A stretch of 64,000 nucleotides of DNA from Actinomycetospora sp. NBRC 106375 (GCF_030269665.1 NZ_BSTS01000006.1:248001-312000), one strand, 5' to 3'. Positions 24,695-32,985 are shown, numbered from the stretch's first letter. Notes: generated by a model not told the origin, from the letters alone. A program made the numbers and translations.

Positions 24695-24910
24695 TCACCT
24701 CGTCCCCCGCGGTGTGCGGGGCGTGACGAGACCGTCGATCTCGGCGAGGAGGTGGGCGAGCTCCTGGCGCAACCGGGCGAGCCGCGGGGGCTCGAGCGTG
24801 CCGCGCTGCTGTTCGGCGTGCACGGCATCGACGATCGCGAACGCCCGCTCGAAGCGGGGGTCGATCGACGCGTCGACCCGGGCACGCCACGCGGCGGACC
24901 CGGCGCTCAC
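24695..24910 (-). CDS. small hypothetical protein
   Basis: A 71-residue protein that begins (GTG start) MSAGSAAWRARVDASIDPRF and is mostly helical (FERAFAIVDAVHAEQQRG; LRQELAHLLAEIDGL). No family is recognised. GAGGAG lies 8 nt before the GTG at 24910. A longer in-frame start at 25063 would add only Arg/Ser/Pro-rich sequence and is rejected. It lies 146 bp upstream of the STAS gene on the same strand. Confidence 0.5.
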   Translation of the reverse strand: MSAGSAAWRARVDASIDPRFERAFAIVDAVHAEQQRGTLEPPRLARLRQELAHLLAEIDGLVTPRTPRGTR

Positions 24911-25049
24911 GGGAGCGCTCCTCGGACGGTGGGACGGGGACGCTCGGGCATGGTGCGGCTCCTGGGAACGGGCGCGGCCGGCAGGTGCGGGCGCGCAGCA
25001 CGTGTCGAGGCTCCGCCGCGGGCTCGAGCGGGTGAGGCGTCGGTGTCGA

Positions 25050-25820
25050 TCAGTCGCGGGCACGGTCGGGCCGCTCCCGGCTCCCCGCCGCGGGTTCGAG
25101 CGGGGTTGACGGGGGGCTACCCGGTGAGGCGGGCATCACATGCCGGGTGAGCGCCCGGAGATGTCCGGCGAAGCCGTCCGGGGCCCGGCCGTCGGTACGG
25201 GCGCTCGTCACGACGGGGTGCGCGCGGTCGCGGAGCACCCGGTACCCGCCGCGGTCGAGGGCCGCGACGAGGGCGACGTCCTCCGCGGTGGCCCGCGGCG
25301 GGAACCCCCCGACCGCGCGGTAGGCCTCCGCCGCGATCCCGAGGCTCGCCCCGTGCACGTGACGGTGGGCGTCGCCGGACCCGCCGTCGTCGTACGCGGC
25401 CCGGTAGTGGTGGCGGACCGGGTGCGGCAGCCCGGCCCAGTCGGTGACCGCGACCGTGCCGACCCATGCGTCGGCGCCCGCGTCCCGGGCCGCGAGCTGC
25501 GCGGACAGCCAGTCCCGGGGCACCACGGAGTCGGCGTCGGTCGTGGCCAGCCACACCGGCGGGATCCGGCGCGCCAGCAGCGTGGCCGCACCCGCCGCCC
25601 GGGCCCGCCCGACGTTGCGCGCCGCCAGGCGCCGCACCCCCACGTGGTGCCGACGGGCGATCGCCTCGGTGCGGTCGGAGCAGGCGTCGGCGACGACGAG
25701 CACCGCCACGCGCGCGCGGTCCCGCACGGCGCCGGCCGCGGCGCGCAGCCCGGCCAGGCAGTCGGCGAGCAGCTCCTCCTCGTCGTGGGCCGGGACCACG
25801 ACACCCACCCACGGCGTCAC
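25050..25820 (-). CDS. family 2 glycosyltransferase
   Basis: A 256-residue GT-A enzyme. It begins VGVVVPAHDEEELLADCL, contains the DxD-type motif TTDADSVVPRDWL, HGASLGIAAEAYRAVGGF and the catalytic-base region RATAEDVALVAAL. It has no membrane segment. Acceptor and sugar are unknown. The GTG at 25820 overlaps the methyltransferase stop (GTGA). It is the last gene of a four-gene operon 28124-25050 in which every junction is a GTGA overlap. Confidence 0.86.
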   Translation of the reverse strand: MTPWVGVVVPAHDEEELLADCLAGLRAAAGAVRDRARVAVLVVADACSDRTEAIARRHHVGVRRLAARNVGRARAAGAATLLARRIPPVWLATTDADSVVPRDWLSAQLAARDAGADAWVGTVAVTDWAGLPHPVRHHYRAAYDDGGSGDAHRHVHGASLGIAAEAYRAVGGFPPRATAEDVALVAALDRGGYRVLRDRAHPVVTSARTDGRAPDGFAGHLRALTRHVMPASPGSPPSTPLEPAAGSRERPDRARD

Positions 25821-26425
25821 CGCAGCCCCGTCTCCTCGGCGACCGAGCGCGCCGGCGGCGGCACGCGCGCGTACACCTCGAGCCGGAAGTCGGCCTCGTC
25901 GTGACGGACGGTCCGCGCGAGCCCGGGGCGCGCGGCGAGCTCGTCGTGCACCGCCGGTCCTTCGACGGGGTACTCGGGCGCGGCGCGCAGCCAGTGGACA
26001 GCGAGCAGGTGGCCACCGGGGACCAGGCGCTCCTCGACGGCGTCCCAGCAGGCCGCCCGGTCGTCCGCGTCGAGGTAGTAGGCGACCTCCGAGGCCACCA
26101 CCAGGTCGAACGGCCCGGCGGGCACCTCGCCGGGCAGCTCGCCCCGCGCCACGTCCACGCCGCGACGGCCGGCGAGCCGCGCGCGGGCGGCCGCGACGGC
26201 GCGGTCGGCGGCGTCGCGGCACACGAGCTCGTCGCACCGCTCGGCCAGCCCCACCGACAGCGCCCCGGACGCGCAGCCGGGCTCGAACGCGCGGGCGTAG
26301 CGGGGCCGCGGCAGGGCGGCGAGCACGACGGCGCGCCTGCGCTCCTCGTACCAGCCCGCCTCGATGCCCCACGGGTCGGCGTCGCGTGCGTAGAGGTCGT
26401 CGAAGTACGCGCTGGACAGGCTCAC
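25817..26425 (-). CDS. SAM-dependent methyltransferase (NodS-like)
   Basis: A 202-residue class I methyltransferase. It starts SLSSAYFDDLYARDADPWG, the usual start of the NodS-like group. It has motif I FEPGCASGALSVGLAERC, then CRDAADRAV, and LVVASEVAYYLDADD. NodS methylates the amino group of a deacetylated chito-oligosaccharide, so an N-methyltransferase acting after the neighbouring deacetylase is a reasonable guess. The GTG at 26425 overlaps the PIG-L stop (GTGA). Confidence 0.85.
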   Translation of the reverse strand: MSLSSAYFDDLYARDADPWGIEAGWYEERRRAVVLAALPRPRYARAFEPGCASGALSVGLAERCDELVCRDAADRAVAAARARLAGRRGVDVARGELPGEVPAGPFDLVVASEVAYYLDADDRAACWDAVEERLVPGGHLLAVHWLRAAPEYPVEGPAVHDELAARPGLARTVRHDEADFRLEVYARVPPPARSVAEETGLR

Positions 26426-27159
26426 CACGGCCCCCACAGGATCTCGGTGTCCCGGCGGAACCGGGCCAGGACGGCGTCCGGGAGCACCGGTGCGTCGCGC
26501 GGGTCGTCCGACAACGGCGCGATCTGCGTGGTGAAGCACGCGATCGCCGCGCTCTTGGCCGCGACGGCGCCGCCGGGCAGCACGAGCCGGCGGGCCCCGT
26601 CGAACGACACCTGCCCCGGGCGCGCCCAGTGCCACAGCCACACCGCGTACCGCCGGCACGCGACCCCGGCCCGGTCGGCGGCGAGCCCGGCGCCGGCCGA
26701 CACCGCGTCGTGGTCGGGGTGGCCGTCGTCCGCGACGGGGGCGAGCACCGTGTCGCCGGCGCGCAGGACGGCACCGAGGCCGTGGGCGACGTCGGCCGCC
26801 GTCACCCCGGCGTCGGGCAGCCCGAGACGGTGCACCCGGGCGGGCACCCCCAGGGCGGCGAGCGCGGCGCGGCGCTCCCCGGCGCGGCGCTCGACGAGCT
26901 GCGCGGGCGTCAGCGTCGGGCTCCCCGGGTGCGAGCCCTCGCCGTCGGTGACGGCCACGACGAGGACATCGTCCGGCGCCCAGGCGGCGAGCGTCCCGCC
27001 GACGCCGAGGACCTCGTCGTCGGGGTGCGGCGCCACCACGACCACCCGGCCGGTCGGGCGCACGGTCGCCGGGTCGACCGCCGGGACGGCGTCCAGGCCG
27101 CCCGGCCCCCACCAGACGTCCTCGGGCGTCCCGAGACCTTTGAGCGACGGCGCGGTCAC
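26422..27159 (-). CDS. PIG-L family deacetylase
   Basis: A 245-residue LmbE/PIG-L zinc deacetylase. The metal-binding motif APHPDDEVLG covers His45, Asp47, Asp48 and Glu49, and the distal GHPDHDAV carries His147 and His150. Relatives remove the N-acetyl group of GlcNAc conjugates, such as MshB in mycothiol synthesis. Here the operon partners argue for a dedicated glycoconjugate rather than mycothiol. The GTG at 27159 overlaps the upstream stop (GTGA). Confidence 0.88.
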   Translation of the reverse strand: MTAPSLKGLGTPEDVWWGPGGLDAVPAVDPATVRPTGRVVVVAPHPDDEVLGVGGTLAAWAPDDVLVVAVTDGEGSHPGSPTLTPAQLVERRAGERRAALAALGVPARVHRLGLPDAGVTAADVAHGLGAVLRAGDTVLAPVADDGHPDHDAVSAGAGLAADRAGVACRRYAVWLWHWARPGQVSFDGARRLVLPGGAVAAKSAAIACFTTQIAPLSDDPRDAPVLPDAVLARFRRDTEILWGPW

Positions 27160-28124
27160 AGGAGCACGTCCTCGGCGTCCTCGGCGTCCCCGACCAGCTC
27201 CCCGAGCGTGGCGAGATCCCGTTCGGCGTGACTCTGGCGGACGTAGACCTCCAGGTCGGCGACGCGCTGCGCGTGGTCGGCGTCGCCCGCGAGGGGACCC
27301 GGCCCGAGCGCGCGGCCGGTGCGCCGCAGCGCGCTGTCGACCGCCGCCTCGACGACCGCCCGCACCCGCAGGGCTCGCCGCCGGGCCACCGGCGCCGGCT
27401 CCGGGCTCCCGGCGTCGAGAGCGTCCGCGGCCTCGCGGAGCAGGCACCGGGCCGCGGCGAGGGCGGCGTCGACCGCGCCGAGATGGGCGTGGCCGTGGGC
27501 GTCGAGACGACCGTCGCGGGCCGCGCGGCGCAGCGGCGCCGCGACCCCGACGGCGCCGCCGAACCACGCCGCCGCCACGGCGATCGCGCCGTGCCAGAAC
27601 CCGGCGCGCTCGAGGTAGGCGCCGGGCCCGCCGAGCGGCTCGGCCGGCACCTCCTCGAGGTCGACGCTCGCCGCGGCGCTGCCACGCATCCCGTGGGCCT
27701 GCCACCGCCCGGGGGTCACGGTGATCCCGGGCGCGGCGAGGTCGACCGCGAGGATGCGGCGGCCGTCGTCGGCGTGGGCGGTGATGAGGGCGTGGGTGCA
27801 CGGGCCCGCCGCGCCGGAGCAGAACGGCTTGCGACCGGACAGGCGCCATCCGCCCGCCCTGTCCGGCTCCGCGCGCACCTCCGCGCCGGGCGGTTCGGCG
27901 GCCCACACGCCCCAGCACGAGCCGGCCGGCACGGGCCGTCCCCCCAGCTCGGCGTGGATCGTCACGGCGTCGAGATGGGCCTCGGCCAGGCGCGCGACGT
28001 CGAGGTCGTCGGCCGCGGCGCGGGCCAGCACGGCCAGGTTGTGCCGGGTGCGCCCCTCGCCCCGCGGGGTCGGCCCGGTCCGGAACGACCCGAGCACGGG
28101 CCGGACCGCGTCGAGTGGGGTCAT
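27156..28124 (-). CDS. acyl-CoA-dehydrogenase-like flavoprotein
   Basis: A 322-residue protein related to acyl-CoA dehydrogenases. It has GSCWGVWAAEPPGAEVRAE, WRLSGRKPFCSGAAG and an all-helical C-terminus, but it lacks the usual C-terminal FGGYGY and catalytic Glu regions. It is about 60 residues shorter than normal. It may be a flavoprotein monooxygenase or oxidase rather than a beta-oxidation enzyme. GAGGAG precedes the ATG at 28124. It is the first gene of the four-gene GTGA-coupled operon. Confidence 0.78.
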   Translation of the reverse strand: MTPLDAVRPVLGSFRTGPTPRGEGRTRHNLAVLARAAADDLDVARLAEAHLDAVTIHAELGGRPVPAGSCWGVWAAEPPGAEVRAEPDRAGGWRLSGRKPFCSGAAGPCTHALITAHADDGRRILAVDLAAPGITVTPGRWQAHGMRGSAAASVDLEEVPAEPLGGPGAYLERAGFWHGAIAVAAAWFGGAVGVAAPLRRAARDGRLDAHGHAHLGAVDAALAAARCLLREAADALDAGSPEPAPVARRRALRVRAVVEAAVDSALRRTGRALGPGPLAGDADHAQRVADLEVYVRQSHAERDLATLGELVGDAEDAEDVLL

Positions 28125-28315
28125 CGCTCTCCTCGGCACGCGCGCGGGGACCGGCGGCCGGGGGCGACGCCGGACGGCTCCGCACGACAGCGACGGGGCG
28201 GAGGGCTGTACCCCGGGGTCACGGCACGAGGACGTCGGCGACGTCCCCGGCGCGGCGGACCGGGCGGGGCTACCCGGCGTCCCCGCTCCTCACCCGTGTC
28301 CCGGCGTCGCGCCGA

Positions 28316-29662
28316 TCACTCCCGCGCGGCGTCCACCGCCCGCTCGACCTGCGCCGCGAGCGCGACGAGCCGCGCGTCCTCGCCGGGGGCGACGGCGAGC
28401 TGGACCGCCAGGGGGAGCCCGACGTCGGAGCGCCCGACGGGGAGGACGGCGGCCGGCTGCCCGGTGTGGTTGAAGCCGGGGGTGTGGGCGTAGTGCCGTC
28501 CGAGCGCGAGCATCGTCGGCAGGCCCCGGCGGCCCGCCCAGTGCCCGACCGGCACGGCCGGGCCGCGCGCCGGCGGGGTCAGCAGGACGTCGACGGCGAG
28601 GTCGGCGAGCAGGCGCCGGCCCACCGCGGCGCCCTGCCGGCGGGCGGGCGCGATCGCCGCGTCGGGGACGAGGCCCCCGATCCGCGCGACCTCGGCCGTG
28701 CGCGCCTCGAGCAGCGTCGGGTCGTCGACCTCGCGCGCGGTGGCGGCGAGACCGTGCAGCATGCGGGCGACGAAGCCGAGGGGCGCGGTGCCCCAGCGGG
28801 TGCGCACCTCGCGCACGTCGTGGCCGAGCCCCGCGAGGGTCTCCGCGGTCCGGCGCAGCGCCGCCTCGAGCTCGGGGTCGAGCGGGAGCACGGGCGACAC
28901 CGGCGAGGCGAGGTCGACACCGACGCGCAGGGGCGGCGGGTCCTGCTCGGCGGCGTCCGCGAGCGGGGCCGGGAAGTCGCCGATCAGGTCGAGGTAGAGC
29001 GCGGAGTCGGCGACCCGCCGGGTGAGGCAGCCCTGGACCGAGAGGCCGTTCCACCCACCGCCGGGGGTGCGGCCGGCGCCGGGCTTGATGCCGACGAGGC
29101 CGCAGCACCCGGCGGGGATGCGGATCGAGCCGGCGCCGTCGCTCGCGGTCGCCAGCCCGACCGCGCCGCCCGCGACGGCCGCCGCCGAGCCGCCCGACGA
29201 CCCGCCGGGCGTGCGCGCCGTGTCGATCGGGTTGCGGGTGACGCCGGAGCGCACCGACTCGGTGAACCCGTAGAGCGCGAGCTCCGGCAGCGTCGTGCGC
29301 CCGATCGGCACGAGACCCGCCGTCCGCAGCGTCGCGACCACCGGGCTGTCGGCGGTCGCCGGCGTTCGGCGCGCCCTGCTCCCCCAGGACGTGACGTGCC
29401 CGGCGGCGTCGAGATCGTCCTTGACGGCGATCGGCACCCCGAGCAGCGGCCCGTCCTCCCCGCGCGCCCGCCGCCGGTCGGCGTCCTCGGCCGCCACGCC
29501 GGCCGCGTCAGCGTCGATCGTGACGAAGGCGTTGACGCGGGCGTCGACCTCGCGGGCCGCCGCGACCGTCGCCTCCGCCAGCGCGACGGCCGTGATATCC
29601 CCGGATCGCAGCGCGGCGGCCTGGGCACGGGGGGTGTCGGCGACGAGCGCGGCGGCGTCCAC
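28316..29662 (-). CDS. amidase, amidase-signature family
   Basis: A 448-residue amidase using the Ser-cisSer-Lys triad. Lys81 lies in GVPIAVKDDLDAAG, the signature TPGGSSGGSAAAVAGG holds the cis-Ser, and the nucleophile is about Ser179 in GAGSIRIPAG. It should hydrolyse an amide; the substrate cannot be told. Length is normal. The start is a GTG at 29662. It lies 191 bp upstream of the four-gene operon on the same strand, with no gene between. Confidence 0.88.
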   Translation of the reverse strand: MDAAALVADTPRAQAAALRSGDITAVALAEATVAAAREVDARVNAFVTIDADAAGVAAEDADRRRARGEDGPLLGVPIAVKDDLDAAGHVTSWGSRARRTPATADSPVVATLRTAGLVPIGRTTLPELALYGFTESVRSGVTRNPIDTARTPGGSSGGSAAAVAGGAVGLATASDGAGSIRIPAGCCGLVGIKPGAGRTPGGGWNGLSVQGCLTRRVADSALYLDLIGDFPAPLADAAEQDPPPLRVGVDLASPVSPVLPLDPELEAALRRTAETLAGLGHDVREVRTRWGTAPLGFVARMLHGLAATAREVDDPTLLEARTAEVARIGGLVPDAAIAPARRQGAAVGRRLLADLAVDVLLTPPARGPAVPVGHWAGRRGLPTMLALGRHYAHTPGFNHTGQPAAVLPVGRSDVGLPLAVQLAVAPGEDARLVALAAQVERAVDAARE

Positions 29663-29695
29663 GGGTACAGGGTGCGCTACGTGCTCACCGGCGCG

Positions 29696-30040
29696 TCAGC
29701 GCACCAGGAAGTCCAGCAGCGCCCGGTTGAACTCCTCGGCGTGGGTGGCGTTCAGGCCGTGCGGCCCGCCCTCGACGAGGACCGTGCGGCTGTCCTCGAG
29801 GGCCTCGGCGGTGCGCCGGCCCGAGACCTCGAAGGGCACGATCGCGTCCGAGTCGCCGTGGATGACCAGCGTCGGCACGTCGATCGTCGCGAGGTCGTCG
29901 CGGAAGTCGGTGTAGCTGAAGGCCCGGATGCACTCGAGCGTGCCCCTGCGGTGACGCGAACTCGGCGATGGCGCGGTGGTAGAGCCGCGACGGCTCGCTG
30001 ATGAGGCCGGTCCAGGGCTTGCGACGACGACCCGAAGCCC
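29696..30040 (-). pseudogene. decayed alpha/beta hydrolase (C-terminal part)
   Basis: The C-terminal third of an alpha/beta hydrolase related to non-heme chloroperoxidases. The segment ending at 29696 has TLVIHGDSDAIVPFEVSG with the catalytic Asp and VEGGPHGLNATHAEEFNRAL with the catalytic His. Reading upstream, TLECIRAFSYTDFRDDL is in frame, but it joins to RLYHRAIAEFASPQ only after removing one G from a GGGG run near 29943-29946. Above about 30040 the similarity stops, so the N-terminal half with the nucleophile is absent. It is a truncated, frameshifted relic. Confidence 0.75.
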
Positions 30041-30069
30041 CGGGCGGACTTTTCAGACGTGGACGATTT

Positions 30070-30083
30070 CATCGTGCACGATG
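30070..30083. promoter_or_regulatory. palindrome upstream of the NmrA-like gene
   Basis: CATCGTGCACGATG is a perfect 14 bp palindrome in a locally AT-richer stretch, 62 bp before the NmrA-like start. It is probably an operator. The half-site ATCGTG also forms the inverted repeat at 38641-38656. Confidence 0.55.
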
Positions 30084-30144
30084 GAACCTACTCAGGACGT
30101 CCGCCTCGTCCGCCTCGTCGGACCCCCGCGCGAGGGTGTCCGGC

Positions 30145-31017
30145 ATGACCATCGCGATCACCACCCCACGGGGTCACGTGGGGTCGCACGTCCTCCCCCG
30201 CCTCGTCCAGTCCGGCGTCCGGCCGCGGGTCCTCCTGCGCGACCCCGCGACCCTCGACCCCACCTGGCGCGAACACGTCGACGCCGTGGCGTGCGACCAG
30301 GACGACGCCGACGCGGTCGTGGCCGCCACCCGCGGGGTCGAGGCGCTGCTGTGGATCAGCCCGACGCAGCACACCGGCGACCCCGTCGCGACGCACGCGC
30401 GGCTCGGCGGCCACGTCGCCCGCGCGGTCCGCGAGAACGGCATCGCGCGCACGGTGTTCCAGTCGAGCATCGGCGCCGAGAAACGCCACGGCGCCGGCGA
30501 GATCGACGGCCTCGCGCGCGTCGAAGAGGCGCTGGACGCCACCGGCGCCCCCGTGCTGCACCTGCGCGCCGGGTACTTCTTCACCAATCTCGAGTTCGAG
30601 ATCGAGGCCCTGCGCGCGGGCGTGCTGCGCACCGCGATGCCGCTCGACGCCCCGATGCCCTGGGCCGACCCCCGCGACATCGCGGAGGTCGCCGCCGGAC
30701 GCCTGCTCGCGCCCTGGGCACGAGGCGGGGTGCAGGCCGTGCACGGTCCGCGCCATCTGTGCTTCGCCGAGGTGGCAGAGGTGCTCACCACGGCGCTGGG
30801 CCGGCCGGTGCGCGCCGAGCGCCTCACCGACGACGAGCTGCGCGCCGGGCTGCGCTCGGCCGGGCTGGGCGACGCCGCGGTCGAGGCGATCGTCGGGATG
30901 TCGGCAGGGCTGCGCGAGGATTTCGTGCCCGAGCAGCCCCGCTCGGCGCTCACCACCACGCCGAGCACGCTCGAGGGCTGGGCCCACGCCCACCTCCGCC
31001 CCCTGGTGGACGGGTGA
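30145..31017 (+). CDS. NmrA-like NAD(P)-binding protein
   Basis: A 290-residue atypical short-chain dehydrogenase. It starts MTIAITTPRGHVGSHVLPRL, a glycine motif slightly different from the usual G-x-x-G-x-x-G because Pro-Arg replaces the first Gly. Later segments are VFQSSIGAEKRHGAGEID, LHLRAGYFFTNLE and PWADPRDIAEVAAGRLL, all typical of NmrA-like/YtfG-type proteins. It may be a redox sensor or a quinone reductase. GAGGGTG precedes the ATG. A 14 bp palindrome lies upstream. Confidence 0.83.
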   Translation: MTIAITTPRGHVGSHVLPRLVQSGVRPRVLLRDPATLDPTWREHVDAVACDQDDADAVVAATRGVEALLWISPTQHTGDPVATHARLGGHVARAVRENGIARTVFQSSIGAEKRHGAGEIDGLARVEEALDATGAPVLHLRAGYFFTNLEFEIEALRAGVLRTAMPLDAPMPWADPRDIAEVAAGRLLAPWARGGVQAVHGPRHLCFAEVAEVLTTALGRPVRAERLTDDELRAGLRSAGLGDAAVEAIVGMSAGLREDFVPEQPRSALTTTPSTLEGWAHAHLRPLVDG

Positions 31018-31207
31018 GGCGGGCCCCCCGCCGGTGGAACGCGCGCCGCCGTTCGTCCGATGATCGGGACCATCCGCCGCCCGGCTGGGGCCGCCGGATC
31101 GATCCCGTTGCGCACACCCGGCACGCGAGCGGCGCGGACCGCGTTCACTGGAGACGCCACCCCGGGCCGATCCAGGATGCCCGGGCCGCACAGGAAGGGG
31201 CCGCAAC

Positions 31208-31378
31208 ATGATCAAGAATCGGGAGCTGGCCCTCATCCCGGACTCCGCGCTGGAGCTGCTCGAGCCGCCCGCGACCTCGCCCGTGCCGGGCCCGCGATCG
31301 TCCGTGACCCACGCCCTTCGCACGCCGCGCGTCGCCGACCGCCACGCGCCGCGCCGGCCGGGGGCATCGCCGCGCTGA
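31208..31378 (+). CDS. possible small protein
   Basis: A 56-residue frame that begins MIKNRELALIPDSALELLE and ends in an Arg/Pro-rich tail. AGGAAGGGG lies 7 nt before the ATG. No family is recognised. It is the only coding candidate between 31018 and 31596. Confidence rests on the ribosome binding site and the ordered N-terminus alone. Confidence 0.35.
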   Translation: MIKNRELALIPDSALELLEPPATSPVPGPRSSVTHALRTPRVADRHAPRRPGASPR

Positions 31379-31427
31379 GCCGTCGGGGGACGGTCCGCCT
31401 GCTGCCGCGGGAAAGCCGACCCCCGCA

Positions 31428-31458
31428 GGAGACCCTTCGGTTCCCGAAGCGTCCTGCC
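31428..31458. repeat. 31 bp hairpin-containing repeat, copy 1
   Basis: This 31 bp unit recurs at 31519-31549 with 25 of 31 identical bases. The differences cluster in the loop of a small hairpin, CTTCGG-ttc-CCGAAG here. The conserved flanks are GGAGAC and GCGTCC. It lies in the gene-free gap before the anti-sigma-type gene. Confidence 0.65.
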
Positions 31459-31518
31459 GAGTCGTGACAGGCCGACTCCTCGGGGAGCCCCCCCCCCCGG
31501 GACAACGCCACCTCCCCC

Positions 31519-31549
31519 GGAGACACTTCGAACTCCGAAGCGTCCCGCC
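31519..31549. repeat. 31 bp hairpin-containing repeat, copy 2
   Basis: Second copy of the 31428-31458 unit, in the same orientation. The hairpin stem CTTCG/CGAAG is kept while the loop differs. It ends 47 bp before the stop of the anti-sigma-type gene on the other strand. Confidence 0.65.
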
Positions 31550-31596
31550 CGGTGGCACCGCCTCTCTCGGCCCGCCGCGGCGCAGCGGACACCGGC

Positions 31597-31998
31597 TCAG
31601 GCCGGGTGGCGCAGCGTCACCGTCGTTCCGCCCGGCCCGGGATCGACCGTGTACGCCGCGGCCAGCTCCTCGATGAGGGCGAGACCCCGGCCGCGGTAGC
31701 CGTTGCTGCCGGTCGGGGCGCGCCAGCGACCGGCGTCCGACACGGTGATCACCAGGGCCCGCCCGGTGGGGTCCCACTGTCCCGAGAGCGTCATCGTGCC
31801 GGCCTCGTCCTGGTCGGCGTAGGCGTGCTCGGCGGCGTTCTCGAGGGCCTCGCTGACGGCGAGCGTCAGGTTGTCGACGACGTCCTCGTCCTCGCTGAGG
31901 TGTCCGCGCAGCCACCGCCGCACCGCGCGGCGCAGGCGTCCGACGTCGGACGGCGTGGCGGGTGCCTCGAGGTGCAGCGCGTCCTCCACGTCGCCCAC
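31597..31998 (-). CDS. anti-sigma-type serine kinase (HATPase_c_2)
   Basis: A 133-residue GHKL ATPase of the RsbW/SpoIIAB type. It has LRRAVRRWLRGHLSEDEDVV, the N-box LAVSEALENAAEHAYA, the G1 segment VSDAGRW, and GYRGRGLALIEELAAAY. Such proteins hold a sigma factor or phosphorylate a STAS antagonist. No partner is adjacent; candidates are the STAS proteins at 24136 and 43992. The GTG at 31998 is preferred, as a longer frame adds only Gly/Ser-rich sequence. It is divergent from a SnoaL-like gene. Confidence 0.8.
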   Translation of the reverse strand: MGDVEDALHLEAPATPSDVGRLRRAVRRWLRGHLSEDEDVVDNLTLAVSEALENAAEHAYADQDEAGTMTLSGQWDPTGRALVITVSDAGRWRAPTGSNGYRGRGLALIEELAAAYTVDPGPGGTTVTLRHPA

Positions 31999-32043
31999 GG
32001 CCCCCGCACCCCCGCTTCCTCCGCCGCTCGCCGGTCCCGACCG

Positions 32044-32049
32044 TACGCT
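32044..32049 (+). promoter_or_regulatory. -10 box of a leaderless promoter
   Basis: TACGCT lies 7 nt before the GTG at 32057, with no Shine-Dalgarno sequence in between. Confidence 0.5.
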
Positions 32050-32056
32050 GTTCCCG

Positions 32057-32443
32057 GTGGACGCCCTGACCAATCCGACCACCTTCCGCGCGGCCGTCGA
32101 GAGCGGCGACATGGACGCGGCGATCGCCCTGCTCACCGAGGACGTCGAGTTCCACAGCCCCGTCGTGCACTCGCCCTACCGGGGCCGCGACGCCGTGGCG
32201 CCGATCCTGCGGGCGGTCGCGACGGTCTTCGAGGACTTCCGCTACGTGGGCGAGATCGACGGGGGCGAGGACCACCTGCTGCAGTTCCGCGCCCACGTCG
32301 GCGACCGCGAGCTCGAGGGCATCGACCTGCTCCACCACGACGCGAGCGGCGCGATCGACCGGCTGACCGTGATGATCCGACCCCTCTCGGCGCTGCAGGC
32401 CGTGGCCGGCGCGATGCGCGACCGGCTCGCCGCGCAGGGCTAG
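32057..32443 (+). CDS. SnoaL-like nuclear-transport-factor-2 fold protein
   Basis: A 128-residue NTF2-like protein. It has FRAAVESGDMDAAIALLTED, VEFHSPVVHSPYRGRDAV and LQFRAHVGDRELEGIDLLHH. Members bind small ligands or act as isomerases or hydrolases; none can be specified. The GTG at 32057 has a TANNNT box at leaderless spacing. It is followed 41 bp downstream by a membrane protein on the same strand. Confidence 0.8.
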   Translation: MDALTNPTTFRAAVESGDMDAAIALLTEDVEFHSPVVHSPYRGRDAVAPILRAVATVFEDFRYVGEIDGGEDHLLQFRAHVGDRELEGIDLLHHDASGAIDRLTVMIRPLSALQAVAGAMRDRLAAQG

Positions 32444-32484
32444 GTACTGGTCCGGCGCCGATCGGCGCAGCACACTCCCCCGCT

Positions 32485-32985
32485 GTGGACGCCGCGTACG
32501 ACGCCGAGCCGTGGTCCGACTTCGCCGCCGGGATGGCGGGCGCCGCGGCCGCGCTCGCCGGCCTGCTGTTCGTCGCCGTCTCGATCAACATCCGGACGAT
32601 CCTCACCGGCACCGGGATCGCGGGCCGGGCCGCGCTGGCGTTGATCCTGCTCGCGCTGCCGGTCTTCCTCTCGCTGGCCCTGCTGATCCCGGGACAGCCG
32701 GACGTCGCTCTCGCGATCGAGCTCCTGGTGATCTCCGCGGTGACGGTGCCGTCGCTCGGGTACCTGGCGCGGCCCTCAGCACACGCCGCCGAGCAGCCGG
32801 TGTCCTCGTGGATCGCCACGAACGTCATCCCGTCGGCGGTCGCCGCCCTCGCGCCCGTGGTGGCCGCCGTCGGGCTGCTCACCGGGTCGCTCGGCGGGCT
32901 CTACTGGCTCCCGGCCGCGGTGGCGCTCGCCCTGGTGGGCGGCCTGGTCAACGCCTGGGCGCTGCTCGTGGAGATCCTGCGCTAG
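32485..32985 (+). CDS. integral membrane protein of unknown function
   Basis: A 166-residue protein with an amphipathic N-terminus (AAYDAEPWSDFAAGMAGA) and four or five TM helices: about 15-37, 48-68, 75-93, 112-135 and 140-162. No catalytic motif is seen. The stretch GAAAALAGLLFVAVSINI recurs in small actinobacterial membrane proteins of unknown role. The GTG at 32485 has no clear ribosome binding site. Its 3' end overlaps the MFS gene by 4 bp in opposite orientation. Confidence 0.7.
   Translation: MDAAYDAEPWSDFAAGMAGAAAALAGLLFVAVSINIRTILTGTGIAGRAALALILLALPVFLSLALLIPGQPDVALAIELLVISAVTVPSLGYLARPSAHAAEQPVSSWIATNVIPSAVAALAPVVAAVGLLTGSLGGLYWLPAAVALALVGGLVNAWALLVEILR

Noticed and set aside
31999-32136. 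Longer start of the anti-sigma-type gene
   Set aside because: The extra residues are Gly/Ser-rich and would run through the promoter of the divergent SnoaL-like gene.
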